Of a DNA stretch of 35,223 nucleotides, positions 25,460-34,117 are shown one piece after another; position 1 is the first letter of the stretch, and the number at the start of each line of letters is the position of its first letter. The translations under genes were made by a program, and so were the position numbers. Source of the DNA: Caldilineales bacterium (GTDB taxonomy: Bacteria; Chloroflexota; Anaerolineae; Caldilineales; Caldilineaceae); contig JAAXGZ010000068.1 of assembly GCA_012271135.1 (NCBI GenBank), positions 1 through 35,223 on the forward strand, in the 5' to 3' direction. Below the pieces are notes generated by a model. It made no database searches and was not told where the DNA came from. It worked only from the letters and a program-made list of their open reading frames with translations.

Positions 25460-26560
25460 ATGCAGACCTCCGGAACCCGGTCCCGCCGCACGATGCCCTG
25501 GACGCGGACCACACTTGTAAGCATGCACCCTCGGGTGGTGGACTGGCTCTTGTTGGCCACGGTGCTATTCGAAGTCCTGTCCGGCCTTGCCACGTTTCTA
25601 ATCGGCAAACCCGAAGCCGCTTGGTTCTGGACCGTGCACGCCATTGTTGGGTTGTCGTTGGTGATCCTGCTGGCGTGGAAACTGGGCCGGGTCGCGCACC
25701 GAATGACACCCCGACGGGATCGCAAGTCCAATGTGTTGTCGCTCGTGGTGGGCCTGTTGGCCATGCTGGTACTGGCCACGGGCACAGTCTGGGTGTCTGC
25801 CCAAGTTCCGTTTGGCTATCCCACGGGCCTAAACCTCCACGTCGTGGCTGCCCTTCTACTCCTTGTGGCAATGGTCGTCCACGCGTGGATGCGCAACAAA
25901 CCCGTCACGCGGCCCCAGCTGCTGTCGCGGCGCAACTTCATCGCGGGTGCTGCCGCCGGCATCACCGCCACAGGCGCTTGGTTGGCGCAGCAGGCTGCCG
26001 GTCGAGCCTTCGAGTGGCCAGGTGCAACCCGACGTTTCACGGGTTCCCGTGAAGTCCATGGTCCGTTGCCGGTCACGATGTGGATGTTTGATGGAGTTCC
26101 CCACATCGATCCCGCCGAATTCAGCCTCTCGGTTGCCGGAAACGTGCAGCAGCGGCTGGAGTTGGACCTGGAGACCCTGCAGAAACTGGGACAAACCACA
26201 ACAACGGCCACTCTGGACTGCACGGGCGGTTGGTTCAAGGAGGAGGACTGGACCGGGATTCCGGTGTCCGACCTGTTGACCGCCGCACGAGCCAACCCGA
26301 GTGCCCGGTACGTCGGCTTCCGTTCGGTTACCGGGTACCGCTGGAGCCTTTCCCTGGACGAAGCCGACCAGGCGCTGCTCGCCCTGGAGGTTGAAGGTTC
26401 ACCGCTGAGCGCCGGCCACGGCGGCCCTCTCCGCCTCGTGGCGCCGGGCCACAGGGGCTTTCAGTGGGTAAAGTGGGTCACCGAAGTCCGGGTTCTCGAT
26501 CGGGCCGATGCCGGGCAGTGGGCCGCCATCTTCACCAGCGGCCTGGATCGGAATGCATAG
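25460..26560 (+). CDS. Membrane cytochrome-like domain fused to sulfite-oxidase-type molybdopterin domain
   Basis: A 366-residue protein in two parts. Residues 27-145 form four membrane segments with histidines (60, 80, 127, 141) placed as in small b-type cytochromes. At 157-158 is a twin arginine followed by a hydrophobic stretch (RRNFIAGAAAG), which looks like an internal Tat-type anchor. Residues 195-360 are a sulfite oxidase/MsrP-like domain: TLDCTGGW contains the probable molybdenum-ligand Cys 254, followed by WTGIPVSDLL, and near the end GPLRLVAPGHRGFQWVKWV. MsrP normally works with a separate heme membrane protein, MsrQ. Here a membrane domain and the molybdoenzyme share one chain. An ATG at 25523 is an equally good start. 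The substrate is unknown. Confidence 0.85.
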   Translation: MQTSGTRSRRTMPWTRTTLVSMHPRVVDWLLLATVLFEVLSGLATFLIGKPEAAWFWTVHAIVGLSLVILLAWKLGRVAHRMTPRRDRKSNVLSLVVGLLAMLVLATGTVWVSAQVPFGYPTGLNLHVVAALLLLVAMVVHAWMRNKPVTRPQLLSRRNFIAGAAAGITATGAWLAQQAAGRAFEWPGATRRFTGSREVHGPLPVTMWMFDGVPHIDPAEFSLSVAGNVQQRLELDLETLQKLGQTTTTATLDCTGGWFKEEDWTGIPVSDLLTAARANPSARYVGFRSVTGYRWSLSLDEADQALLALEVEGSPLSAGHGGPLRLVAPGHRGFQWVKWVTEVRVLDRADAGQWAAIFTSGLDRNA

Positions 26561-26622
26561 AACACCGGGCAAAATTGCGCGGACTGCGACCCGATTTAGG
26601 TAGTGGGACCACAAGGTTGCCG

Positions 26623-26985
26623 ATGCCGCTGCAGGCCATTTGCTTCATCGACGAGACGGTGACGGTCGAATTCGACCAGGAACCGGTCAGGATCAAGAAT
26701 CCGCACTGTCCGGATCGATTTGTCTGGGACGGGGCAGTGTTCACCGTGGAGACGCTGCTGGAAGAATGGCGGGATCATTCCCGCCACGGACGCATGGCCC
26801 GCAACATGCGACCGGGCAACAAGGCGAGGGCTCTCAAGACCGGTTCATGGGGCGTGGGCCGAATCTACTTCCGCATCGCCACCGAACAGGGACGCTACTT
26901 CGACCTGTACTACAACCGCGCTCCGATGCCAGGTGCACCTGAAGGACAGTGGATCCTTTACCGGGAACTGGGCGAGGTCAACTGA
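26623..26985 (+). CDS. DUF6504-like small protein
   Basis: A 120-residue protein with the pattern of DUF6504: an N-terminal beta segment, RFVWDGAVFTVETLLEEWRDHSR, then RIYFRIATEQGRYFDLYYNRAP. No catalytic motif is evident and the function is unknown. The ATG at 26623 was chosen because the open frame upstream overlaps the molybdoenzyme gene and has no family similarity. It starts 62 bases after that gene, so it may be co-transcribed with it. Its last 8 bases overlap the end of the convergent scpB. Confidence 0.7.
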   Translation: MPLQAICFIDETVTVEFDQEPVRIKNPHCPDRFVWDGAVFTVETLLEEWRDHSRHGRMARNMRPGNKARALKTGSWGVGRIYFRIATEQGRYFDLYYNRAPMPGAPEGQWILYRELGEVN

Positions 26986-27607
26986 CGACGGGTGCCGCGT
27001 CCGGTTGAAGATCCGGCTCGACGTCATCTCCTGTCAAGTCCGCATCCTCGGCGGCCTCCGCCGCATCCTCGATCTTGGAGGCCGTCTCGGGATCCAGCTC
27101 CGGCAGTTCCTCCAACGAGGTCATGCCGAAATAAAGAAGGAACTGCTCCGTAACCCCATACAACAACGGATTGCCCACCGTTTCCTTGCGGCCGCGCACC
27201 TCAATCAGCTCGCGGGCCAGCAACGTCCGCAGCACATGGGCGCTGTCCACACCGCGGATCGCCTCGATTTGACCCCGCGTGACCGGCTGGTGATAGGCAA
27301 TGATGGCCACGGTTTCCGTGGCCGGCTGACTCAGGCGCGACCGTCGGGCCAAGGCCACAAACCGGTCGATCGCATCTCCGGCCTCGGGCATGGTCACCAA
27401 AGCCACCTTCTGTCCCAAAGTCAGCAACCTCAGGCCGCGCTGGTTCTGCTCAAGGGTCTCTTCCAGTTCCTCAAGGGCGAACCGCACCACCGGCGCGGGC
27501 CGATCCACCACCCGGGCCAGGGCCTGGACCGTCACGGGTTCGGGCGCGATAAATAGGAGGCTCTCCAGGAGCGCGGCCAGAGAGGGTTGCGAGCGCGAAT
27601 CGAACAT
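26978..27607 (-). CDS. scpB: Segregation and condensation protein B
   Basis: A 209-residue ScpB, the winged-helix subunit of the bacterial SMC-ScpAB condensin. Recognisable parts are LAALLESLLFIAPEPVTVQALARVV, then SQPATETVAIIAYHQPVTRGQIEAIRGVDS, the most conserved ScpB block, and GRKETVGNPLLYGVTEQFLLYFG. The C-terminus is acidic. The ATG at 27607 gives the usual N-terminus. The frame opens upstream to 27655, but a TATAAT hexamer at about 27653-27658 suggests the promoter lies there and the transcript has a short leader. scpA, usually the neighbour upstream, is absent. Confidence 0.92.
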   Translation of the reverse strand: MFDSRSQPSLAALLESLLFIAPEPVTVQALARVVDRPAPVVRFALEELEETLEQNQRGLRLLTLGQKVALVTMPEAGDAIDRFVALARRSRLSQPATETVAIIAYHQPVTRGQIEAIRGVDSAHVLRTLLARELIEVRGRKETVGNPLLYGVTEQFLLYFGMTSLEELPELDPETASKIEDAAEAAEDADLTGDDVEPDLQPDAAPVVS

Positions 27608-27936
27608 GAAGGAAAACGACTGAGGGGGTACCGGCACGCTGAGAATGGGGATCATTATAGGTAGGGGACGTGTATGGCGATGGTCCGTCTAAATTTCTTG
27701 TTCACGGGTCATTGGATTCTCTTAGCCGATCGTATGCCCCGCCGGATCCGGGTGCGGTAAGGGAGCAAGGAGAAACCAAGGTAGACCTGTTCAAGCTAAC
27801 AGAGGCCGAGTTCGCCCATGAGAGCCCCGAAAAGCCCTCGTTGGCGAACCAGACTGGACGAAGTTGCCTGCATCCTGGCAGTCACTGGAGACTCTCGTGT
27901 AGAGGATTGCCGGCACGAGGGGTTATGCTGATTTCC
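27608..27936. other. Region between scpB and vapC without a gene
   Basis: About 330 bases. The minus-strand TATAAT near 27655 is a candidate scpB promoter. I see no coding sequence of recognisable type and no RNA gene in the remainder. Confidence 0.45.
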
Positions 27937-28362
27937 TCAACCCGTCTGCCTATCGCTATCCGATGGAACCGGCGCGACTCGCACCCAGACAATCCCTTCC
28001 ACATGTTTGAAGTGCGCATCCGCCGAAACCAAATCGGCTCCGGTCTCCATCGCGTGGGCGGCGATCCAGACATCGTTGGTCGGAATGGGGCGTCCTTTTG
28101 CCCTCAATGCTGCGGCTATTCGGGAGTAGCGGTCGGCGGTTACCGGCCCCACTGTCACAAAGGACGTGTATGGGTTGTTGAGAAATGAACGGAGGTGGGC
28201 AGCGTTCCGCTCGAAATGCTTGCCGCGCCGGAAGCCGTACATCAGTTCGCCAACCACGACAGCAGAGAACAGGACTTCCTCAGCCCTTCGCACCAACTCC
28301 GCAACGCCCCCGTGTCCCCGCATAAGCAGGGAGTAAGCGTTGGCGTCCAGGAGAATCTTCAT
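27937..28362 (-). CDS. vapC: VapC family PIN-domain toxin ribonuclease
   Basis: A 141-residue PIN-domain protein. The four acidic residues of the metal-dependent active site are present: Asp 6 (LLDANAYS), Glu 39 (GELMYGF), Asp 97 (TNDVWIAAHA) and Asp 115 (SADAHF). VapC toxins cut tRNA or rRNA when released from VapB. Its ATG overlaps the end of the antitoxin gene by 4 bases, the standard coupling in vapBC operons. The length is normal and the gene looks intact. Confidence 0.93.
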   Translation of the reverse strand: MKILLDANAYSLLMRGHGGVAELVRRAEEVLFSAVVVGELMYGFRRGKHFERNAAHLRSFLNNPYTSFVTVGPVTADRYSRIAAALRAKGRPIPTNDVWIAAHAMETGADLVSADAHFKHVEGIVWVRVAPVPSDSDRQTG

Positions 28363-28622
28363 TCCCAGACTGTCTCGTCAATGGACTCAAAATCCTCCAG
28401 GGCGGCATCCATCTCATCCGCTTCTGCCTGGGTCCAGGTTCCAATCAGATGATCCAACGAAGTGCCCACGCAGTCCACCTTGGCTGCACCATCTGGCAGA
28501 CCAGCCCCCTTCCGGAGCAGCCTGAGCGCGGCCTGATTCAGAGAGATCCCTTCCCGCTTAGCCAGGCGGCGCAGACTGGAGTTCAGATCGTCGTCGAATC
28601 CTCTGACCGTGATTTGGTGCAT
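28359..28622 (-). CDS. vapB: VapB/FitA-type ribbon-helix-helix antitoxin
   Basis: An 87-residue protein with an N-terminal ribbon-helix-helix (HQITVRGFDDDLNSSLRRLA then EGISLNQAALRLLRKG) for DNA binding. An acidic C-terminal tail (EADEMDAALEDFESIDETVW) should wrap the VapC toxin. It is the first gene of the operon, with GGAGG ten bases before the ATG and a palindromic operator upstream. It binds and inactivates VapC and, with it, represses the promoter. Confidence 0.9.
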   Translation of the reverse strand: MHQITVRGFDDDLNSSLRRLAKREGISLNQAALRLLRKGAGLPDGAAKVDCVGTSLDHLIGTWTQAEADEMDAALEDFESIDETVWE

Positions 28623-28648
28623 GGGTCACCAACCTCCGTGATGCAAGT

Positions 28649-28673
28649 AATGAGGCTCTCTGCCTCATTCTAC
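28649..28673 (-). promoter_or_regulatory. vapBC operator and -10 box
   Basis: A perfect palindrome with 8-bp arms (AATGAGGC / GCCTCATT, 5-base centre) occupies 28649-28669, 26 bases upstream of vapB. A minus-strand TAGAAT at 28673-28668 overlaps its edge and could be the -10 box. This is the expected site for VapBC autorepression. Confidence 0.65.
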
Positions 28674-28944
28674 TAGGCACACCCATGCGGATCAATCCAG
28701 ACTTGGCCCGAGCCCGACGCAACCCTGGATTCCGACTCCGGAACGACGCTTGATTGAGACGTAGACCATCCTTGACCGGCACCCTCCACCATTTGCGGAA
28801 CCACCGCCGCACACCACGATGCCGTCGTGCCGGTGTAGCGGATGCCGCTCGTCTGGCAGCTCGATGTGTTGTTGCTGCCCCGTCTCAAGCGGTTCTTGCA
28901 GGAAGATCACCTGTTCCTCCAAACCCCGTTCCCGTCCTCCGCGT

Positions 28945-30450
28945 TCAGAGTCGGGGACTGAAAAGATCGCAACGCCGGCCCGGATCTGTGCTCAGTTCCT
29001 GCAATATGATTTCCCTAATCTCCAAGCAGACTGCGGCATGCACGCCGCCTTGTGCCAGCTTTGTCAGCAGATGCCCGGTTTTGGGTTCATCCCGACGAGC
29101 ACGCATCCAAAATACAGGGGTTCCCGGTGGCAGCTCATGCAGCAAGTCCACAAGGTGGTCGGCATCGGCAAACCAATGTCGGTTCAGCGACGTGTCGCCG
29201 TACAGCAGATACAGGTAGTGCCAACTGAACTCCCTTTCGAGCAGTACCGATCCCTGAGGGGCGGCAGCTTGCAACCGTTGGACCGCCTCCGGCAGGCCGG
29301 CCAGTTCCCTGGTGCGCGGACCGGTCGGAAGATATTGGAGCTGCGCGCGCGGAATGTATAGGGCCTCGCCGAACAGCACAACGAACACAGCCAGGAGCAA
29401 TAACAACCCCGGAAAGGACACCGTCTTGACCACCTGGGGCAGCAGGCACGGAAGGACCACGCATAGCAGGGGCACCAGCGGCAGCAGGTATCTGAGCCAG
29501 ATGCTGAAGGACAGCATCACGTGAATGGCAAGCCATCCACAGGTGGCCACGAGCAGCCAAAACCCAAGCCAGCGTCGCCGTCGATCCCCATAGGACCGAT
29601 GCTCAAGCACTCCCCAGATCAACAGGGCGGCCATGGCCACGGCTCCGCTCCAGTGTCCCGTCAACTCGCGCGTCAACGGCAGCCATTCCACCAACCTCGG
29701 CCACCAGTCGGGAGGCGAAACAAGCCGCAACGGTGCGTAGTGTTCGAAACCCAGCTTCCAGAAGGAAGGTGCGGCATGCCAACGGACGAGATCCCACAAC
29801 TGAACAGGAACGGCAACCGCCGCGAACCCAAGCAGCAAGGACTTCCAGTCAACAGGCGTATCCGGTCGCGCCCGTACGTGCACAATACCGGGCAGTATGA
29901 CCAGGTAGGCGAGACCTGCCTGGCGCGTAAACAGGGCGAGGGCCAACAGCAATCCGGCTCTGAACCACCTGCCCTCCCAGGCAAGCCACAGGGCAGCCGT
30001 GCCCCAAAGCACCATGAGGGGATCCGTCAACCCGGAGGGAGCCCAGGCCAACACCAACGGATTGAGGCTCCAGACTCCGGCCGCCAAAGCGGCGCTCGGC
30101 CATCCCCTGAGGCGCACGCACCAAAGTATCAACACCAGACCGGTCAGGGCAGTAACCGCCAAATTGATGCTCTTGGCGGCCCATAGCGTGTTGCGACCCA
30201 GATGCAGCGCCAGCGACTGCAACCAGATGTAGACGGGCGGCTTGTCCAGCCAGTGGGCCAGAAACAGCGGATCCGGCTCGCCCCACCAGTGGAGTGCCTG
30301 AAAGGCGTAGAAGGAGGAGTCGCCCGAAAGGGGCCAGCGGCCGGCCACCTCCCAAGCCCATGCCTGCTGCAAAAGCAGCAGGCCACACGCTGCCAGGCAG
30401 GCCGCCAGATCCAGCCTGCCGGAAGGCTGCAGGCCGGCCGGTTCAGACAA
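28945..30450 (-). CDS. GT39-like membrane glycosyltransferase (ArnT/PMT type)
   Basis: A 501-residue protein with about ten membrane segments and the GT-C layout. The first periplasmic loop has the acidic motif SGDSSFYAFQALHW (Asp 44), followed by HWLDKPPVYIWLQSLAL, as in undecaprenyl-phosphate-sugar transferases of the ArnT/PMT group. The enzyme would move a sugar from a lipid carrier to a lipid or protein on the outer side of the inner membrane. The start seems to be TTG at 30450 without a good ribosome binding site, so the exact N-terminus is uncertain. It lies 29 bases downstream of the alcohol dehydrogenase gene and may simply ride on that operon. Confidence 0.8.
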   Translation of the reverse strand: MSEPAGLQPSGRLDLAACLAACGLLLLQQAWAWEVAGRWPLSGDSSFYAFQALHWWGEPDPLFLAHWLDKPPVYIWLQSLALHLGRNTLWAAKSINLAVTALTGLVLILWCVRLRGWPSAALAAGVWSLNPLVLAWAPSGLTDPLMVLWGTAALWLAWEGRWFRAGLLLALALFTRQAGLAYLVILPGIVHVRARPDTPVDWKSLLLGFAAVAVPVQLWDLVRWHAAPSFWKLGFEHYAPLRLVSPPDWWPRLVEWLPLTRELTGHWSGAVAMAALLIWGVLEHRSYGDRRRRWLGFWLLVATCGWLAIHVMLSFSIWLRYLLPLVPLLCVVLPCLLPQVVKTVSFPGLLLLLAVFVVLFGEALYIPRAQLQYLPTGPRTRELAGLPEAVQRLQAAAPQGSVLLEREFSWHYLYLLYGDTSLNRHWFADADHLVDLLHELPPGTPVFWMRARRDEPKTGHLLTKLAQGGVHAAVCLEIREIILQELSTDPGRRCDLFSPRL

Positions 30451-30479
30451 GGAGGACAGGGATCTGGGAACCCGGGACG

Positions 30480-31511
30480 CTACTCCTGCACGATGTGGAC
30501 CTTGACCGCTCCGGTGTTCTTGTCAGACGAAACCCGGAAGGCCTCGGGAGTCTCATCCAGGCTGTAGTCGTGGGTCACAATGCGCTCGGCATCCACCGCG
30601 CCGGTGCCGATCAGTTCGATTGCGGCATCGAAGTCCGTGACCATGCCGCTGTAGCTGTAGCACAGGGACCCGGTGACTGTCGGCTCCAGATTCATGATCT
30701 TGCTCAGGTCCACTTCCAGCGGCTTGTGGTAGCCGCCCACCAGCACCACCGTGCCCTGGGGCCGAATCATGCCCAGGGCGTCGTCAAAGCCCTGGGCGCT
30801 GCCCACCGTCTCGACGACCACATCCAGCCCGTGGCCGTCGGTGAAGTCCCGCACGTATTCCCGGACATCGGTGTCGTTGATGTCAACTACGTGATCCGCC
30901 CCGAAGTGCCGGGCAATCTCGGCCTGCTGGTCGTACTTGACGGTCATCAACGTCTCGCGAACCCCCGCGGCCTTGGCCGCGGCCAGCGTGAGCAGGCCAA
31001 TCGTGCCGCCGCCGATGACGGCCAGACGATCCTGGTGGCTCGGTTCGGCGCGCATGACCGCCCGGTAGCAGACCGCAAGGGGTTCGACCAGTGCCCCCTG
31101 CCGATAGGTGATGCTGTCAGGCAACTGAAAGACGGTAGAGGCGTGCACGTTGGTGTATTCGGCAAACCCGCCGTGGCCGCCCTTCCAGCTCACGTGCTTC
31201 TTGACGCAGTGGTTGTACTGCCCCTTGCGGCAGTACAGGCAGCGGCCGCAGTTCGAGGTGACTTCCATCACCACGCGCTCGCCCTCCTGCACATGCTCCA
31301 CCCCTTCACCCACCTCGACCACCACGCCGCAGGTCTCATGGCCGGCGGCTTCGCCGGGGGTCGGGGGCCACTCTCCATAGTAGGCATGCAGGTCGCTGCC
31401 ACAGATGCCGGTGACCTTGGTGTCGATGACCACAAAGCCCGGCGCGGCCGCAACCGGGTCGATCTCCTGCACCTCGATTTCCCGGATGCCGGTGTAGACA
31501 GCAGCTTTCAT
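30480..31511 (-). CDS. Zinc-dependent medium-chain alcohol/polyol dehydrogenase
   Basis: A 343-residue dehydrogenase of the threonine/sorbitol dehydrogenase type. The catalytic zinc site is seen in GICGSDLHAYYG (Cys 37) and GHET (His 58, Glu 59). Four cysteines of the structural zinc are at 88, 91, 94 and 102 (NCGRCLYC and onward). The Rossmann motif is AVIGGGTIGLLTLAAA. It oxidises a secondary alcohol of a sugar or sugar acid with NAD(P). A good ribosome binding site (AAGGAG) precedes the ATG. It is the third gene of an operon with the dehydratase and aldolase upstream, which points to sugar-acid breakdown. Confidence 0.92.
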   Translation of the reverse strand: MKAAVYTGIREIEVQEIDPVAAAPGFVVIDTKVTGICGSDLHAYYGEWPPTPGEAAGHETCGVVVEVGEGVEHVQEGERVVMEVTSNCGRCLYCRKGQYNHCVKKHVSWKGGHGGFAEYTNVHASTVFQLPDSITYRQGALVEPLAVCYRAVMRAEPSHQDRLAVIGGGTIGLLTLAAAKAAGVRETLMTVKYDQQAEIARHFGADHVVDINDTDVREYVRDFTDGHGLDVVVETVGSAQGFDDALGMIRPQGTVVLVGGYHKPLEVDLSKIMNLEPTVTGSLCYSYSGMVTDFDAAIELIGTGAVDAERIVTHDYSLDETPEAFRVSSDKNTGAVKVHIVQE

Positions 31512-31552
31512 GGTGTTGGCTCCTTGTTGGGTCGGCGCGGTTGCGCCCGTGG

Positions 31553-32440
31553 TCAGTCCAGGCCCAGAGAGTTCATGGCACCGTGAATCGCCGCCACCTC
31601 GTCATCGGTCAGCGGTTCACCGGGCGGGCGCGGATCGCCGCACGCCACACCCAGCCGCCGGGACAGGATGGCCTTGCACACGGCGTGGAAACGGGAACCA
31701 CAGCTCCGGACCAGCATCGTAACCTTGGTGGCGGCTTCCTGGGCCGCACGCGCGGCCGACAGATCGCCGGCCTGCCAGGCATTCCATATGGCCACCCAGT
31801 GCTCGGGAGCCACATTGGGCGGGCCATCCACGCAGCCCGAGGCGCCCAGCGTCAGGGCCGGCAGCATCAGGGTGCTGTTGCCGATATAGCAGGACAGGCC
31901 CATGTCGGCGAAATCCTTGACCAGCGATGTGTTGACGCCGGAGTGCTTGAGCCCCGTCAGTTGCGGAACCTCGTCCCGGATTCTCCGCATCAGGGGAATG
32001 TCAATCTCGCGATGGGTGAAGCCGGGCACGTTGTAGGCAAAGAAGGGCAGGTCAGCCGCCTCCGCCACCACGCGGTAGTGTTCGGCCACGGCCTTGTCCG
32101 ACTGCGTGTAAAAGTAGGGCGGGACACAGCAAATGGCCTCGCAACCCGCCTTGGCCGCGTGTTCGGCCAGGCGGGCGGCCCGATGGGTGGAGGCGGCTCC
32201 CACATGCATGATGTTGTACGCGCGCCCGGCGGCCTGGTCGGCCGCGATCTCCGCAATGCGCATGTTTTCCGCGTCGTCCAGCAGCACGCTCTCACCCGTG
32301 CCACCAGCCACCCAGAAGCCCTGCACGCCGGCCTCGATGTTGAACTCCATAACCTGGCGGAATGCATCCTCGTTGAGCTTCCCTGCCGGAGTCAGGGGCG
32401 TGATGATGGCCGGCACGACGCCGGTGAACCTGGAATCCAT
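31553..32440 (-). CDS. DapA/N-acetylneuraminate lyase family aldolase
   Basis: A 295-residue class I aldolase of the dihydrodipicolinate synthase superfamily. The carboxylate-binding motif is GGTGES at 46-51. The active-site tyrosine is in YNVPG (Tyr 136), and the Schiff-base lysine is Lys 165 in GLKHSG. The YNVPG and GLKHSG motifs and the operon partners suggest an aldolase or dehydratase acting on a 2-keto-3-deoxy sugar acid, rather than lysine biosynthesis. The ATG at 32440 fits the family N-terminus; a GTG at 32452 in the same frame is possible. Neither has a clear ribosome binding site. Confidence 0.88.
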   Translation of the reverse strand: MDSRFTGVVPAIITPLTPAGKLNEDAFRQVMEFNIEAGVQGFWVAGGTGESVLLDDAENMRIAEIAADQAAGRAYNIMHVGAASTHRAARLAEHAAKAGCEAICCVPPYFYTQSDKAVAEHYRVVAEAADLPFFAYNVPGFTHREIDIPLMRRIRDEVPQLTGLKHSGVNTSLVKDFADMGLSCYIGNSTLMLPALTLGASGCVDGPPNVAPEHWVAIWNAWQAGDLSAARAAQEAATKVTMLVRSCGSRFHAVCKAILSRRLGVACGDPRPPGEPLTDDEVAAIHGAMNSLGLD

Positions 32441-32483
32441 AACCGTGTTCACTGCATTGGGGATGATTGGACGACCGGCTGAA

Positions 32484-33587
32484 TCATGACACAGAGCCCA
32501 AGTGGACCGTGTTCAGCAGGTCGTAGTCGATCTCGAATCCCAAGCCGGGTCCAGTGGGCGCGTGCACCAGCCCCCGGCCGTCAACCTCGATGTCCTCGAC
32601 CAGACCGAACTTGTTTTCTCCGGTGCAGGGAAACACCTCGTAGAACTCGCAGTTGGGCACCGCCATCGTGACATGCAGGTTGGCCACGTTGTTGAGGCTG
32701 TTGCCCCCGTGGTGGATTTCGCACTGCATGTTGAAGCCCTCGGCCAGGTGGCACAGCCGTATCATGGGCGTGATGCCGCCGGTCACGGCCACGTCGCCGC
32801 GCAGGAAGTCCGTGGAGCGGTTCATGATCCAGGGAGCCATGCCATAGTAGCGGCCCGGCGCGAACTCCGTGGACATGATGGGGATGTCCAGCTTGGCGCA
32901 CAGCTTCACGTAGTTGTACAGGTCCTCCTCGACCAGGGGATCTTCGTACCAGTAGTAGTCGAGTTCCTCGATCGCGCGGCCCACCCGCACGGCGTCCGCA
33001 TAGCGGTAGGCCCACATCGAGTCGAGCATCAGCTTGATGTCCGGTCCCACCGCCTCCCGAACGGCCCGGCAGATGCGGAGGTCCGCCTCTGGTTCACCGT
33101 GGGGATGCAGCTTGTGGGCCGTCCAACCCATTTCCTTGAACCGGACCGCCTCCTCGGCGTACTCCTCCACGGTGGCGTGCCTGGCCGTGCTCGAATAGGC
33201 GGGCACCGAGTCCTTGCAGGTTCCGAGCAGGCGGTGAATTGGCAGCCCAGCCCGTTGACCATTGAGATCCCAGAGACAGATGTCGACCGCACCGATGGTC
33301 GCCAGCGTCACCTGGCGGTTCTGCTTCCACATCTCCCACCAGATGGCACCGATGTCTTGGGAATTGCGCCCCATGAGCATCGGCTTGAGAACCTGAATGA
33401 GCCCGGGCAGGTGATGGTCCGCCCCCTGGCGCGAGGAGCCCAGGAACGCCTTGCCGGTCAACCCTTCATCCGTGCCGATCTCAACAATGCCCAGTTGCTG
33501 GTCTCCGCCGTTGACCACGCCCGGGATCGAATGCCACGGCTCCGTGTGCCAGTTGTAGAGCTCGACCTTCACATCCGTGATTACCAT
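32484..33587 (-). CDS. Mandelate racemase/muconate lactonizing family sugar-acid dehydratase
   Basis: A 367-residue enolase-superfamily enzyme. The three metal ligands are Asp 189 (LMLDSMWAY), Glu 215 (WYEDPL) and Glu 241 (STEFAPG). A lysine-x-histidine pair (Lys 159, His 161) takes the base position. EIHHGGNSL at 290-298 is another conserved active-site block. These enzymes remove a proton next to a carboxylate, commonly dehydrating an acid sugar to a 2-keto-3-deoxy acid. The start at 33587 has an excellent ribosome binding site (GGAGGTG); the frame opens further upstream without similarity. It is the first gene of the sugar-acid operon. The substrate is unknown. Confidence 0.9.
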   Translation of the reverse strand: MVITDVKVELYNWHTEPWHSIPGVVNGGDQQLGIVEIGTDEGLTGKAFLGSSRQGADHHLPGLIQVLKPMLMGRNSQDIGAIWWEMWKQNRQVTLATIGAVDICLWDLNGQRAGLPIHRLLGTCKDSVPAYSSTARHATVEEYAEEAVRFKEMGWTAHKLHPHGEPEADLRICRAVREAVGPDIKLMLDSMWAYRYADAVRVGRAIEELDYYWYEDPLVEEDLYNYVKLCAKLDIPIMSTEFAPGRYYGMAPWIMNRSTDFLRGDVAVTGGITPMIRLCHLAEGFNMQCEIHHGGNSLNNVANLHVTMAVPNCEFYEVFPCTGENKFGLVEDIEVDGRGLVHAPTGPGLGFEIDYDLLNTVHLGSVS

Positions 33588-34117
33588 GCGGCACACCTCC
33601 CTTGCTATTGCCGCACCATTGTCCCGCATAGCCCGCTTGGACACGATCACGGGCCGCGGCACACGTGCAGCGAAGCTACCTTTCGCTGGATCGCGATGTT
33701 CCACGCTGCGCGGGCTGGCTCATGCCAGCCGAAGCGCCATGGGGCAGTTCCTCAACGAACCGGTCCGATAGTACCTGTACCAGTGCCTCCATTCGAACCA
33801 ATCCGTGTAGGTCGGGCCGACCACCGTGCTCGCAGGGATGGTCCATCTCCTCGGCTAGCCACTCGCGGAACGACGACTGCAACAGCCGGTCCGATTGCCC
33901 TGAACACTCTGACCGTCCCGCGGCGGACATGCTGGCCCAAGTTGCCCATGTGCCGCCATGATAATTGCAGCGCAATTTCGGAACCGGCACTTTGCTCGTG
34001 GTCTGACCGACTGCCTGGTTGCACCGAACGCCGCTGGAAGGGGGTAAAGCCCAATTCAGGTATCTTGCGTAACCAAGGGGCTTGCAAGCTGAACGGTGCT
34101 ACCGTACACTGCCCCGT
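33588..34117. other. Intergenic region, possible unassigned ORF
   Basis: About 530 bases lie between the sugar-acid operon and the second higB. They should contain the promoter of the operon on the minus strand. A minus-strand open frame of 104 codons (33676-33990, GTG start) contains the polar stretch QSSFREWLAEEMDHPCEHGG and could be a small gene or a remnant. I recognise no family and see no ribosome binding site, so I do not call it. Confidence 0.4.

Noticed and set aside
28692-28922. Minus-strand frame with QEPLETGQQQHIELPDERHP upstream of vapB
   Set aside because: Begins with TTG without a ribosome binding site, overlaps the vapBC promoter area and matches no family I know.
33676-33990. 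Minus-strand frame of 104 codons upstream of the sugar-acid operon
   Set aside because: GTG start, no ribosome binding site, no family recognised; noted as an unassigned open frame only.
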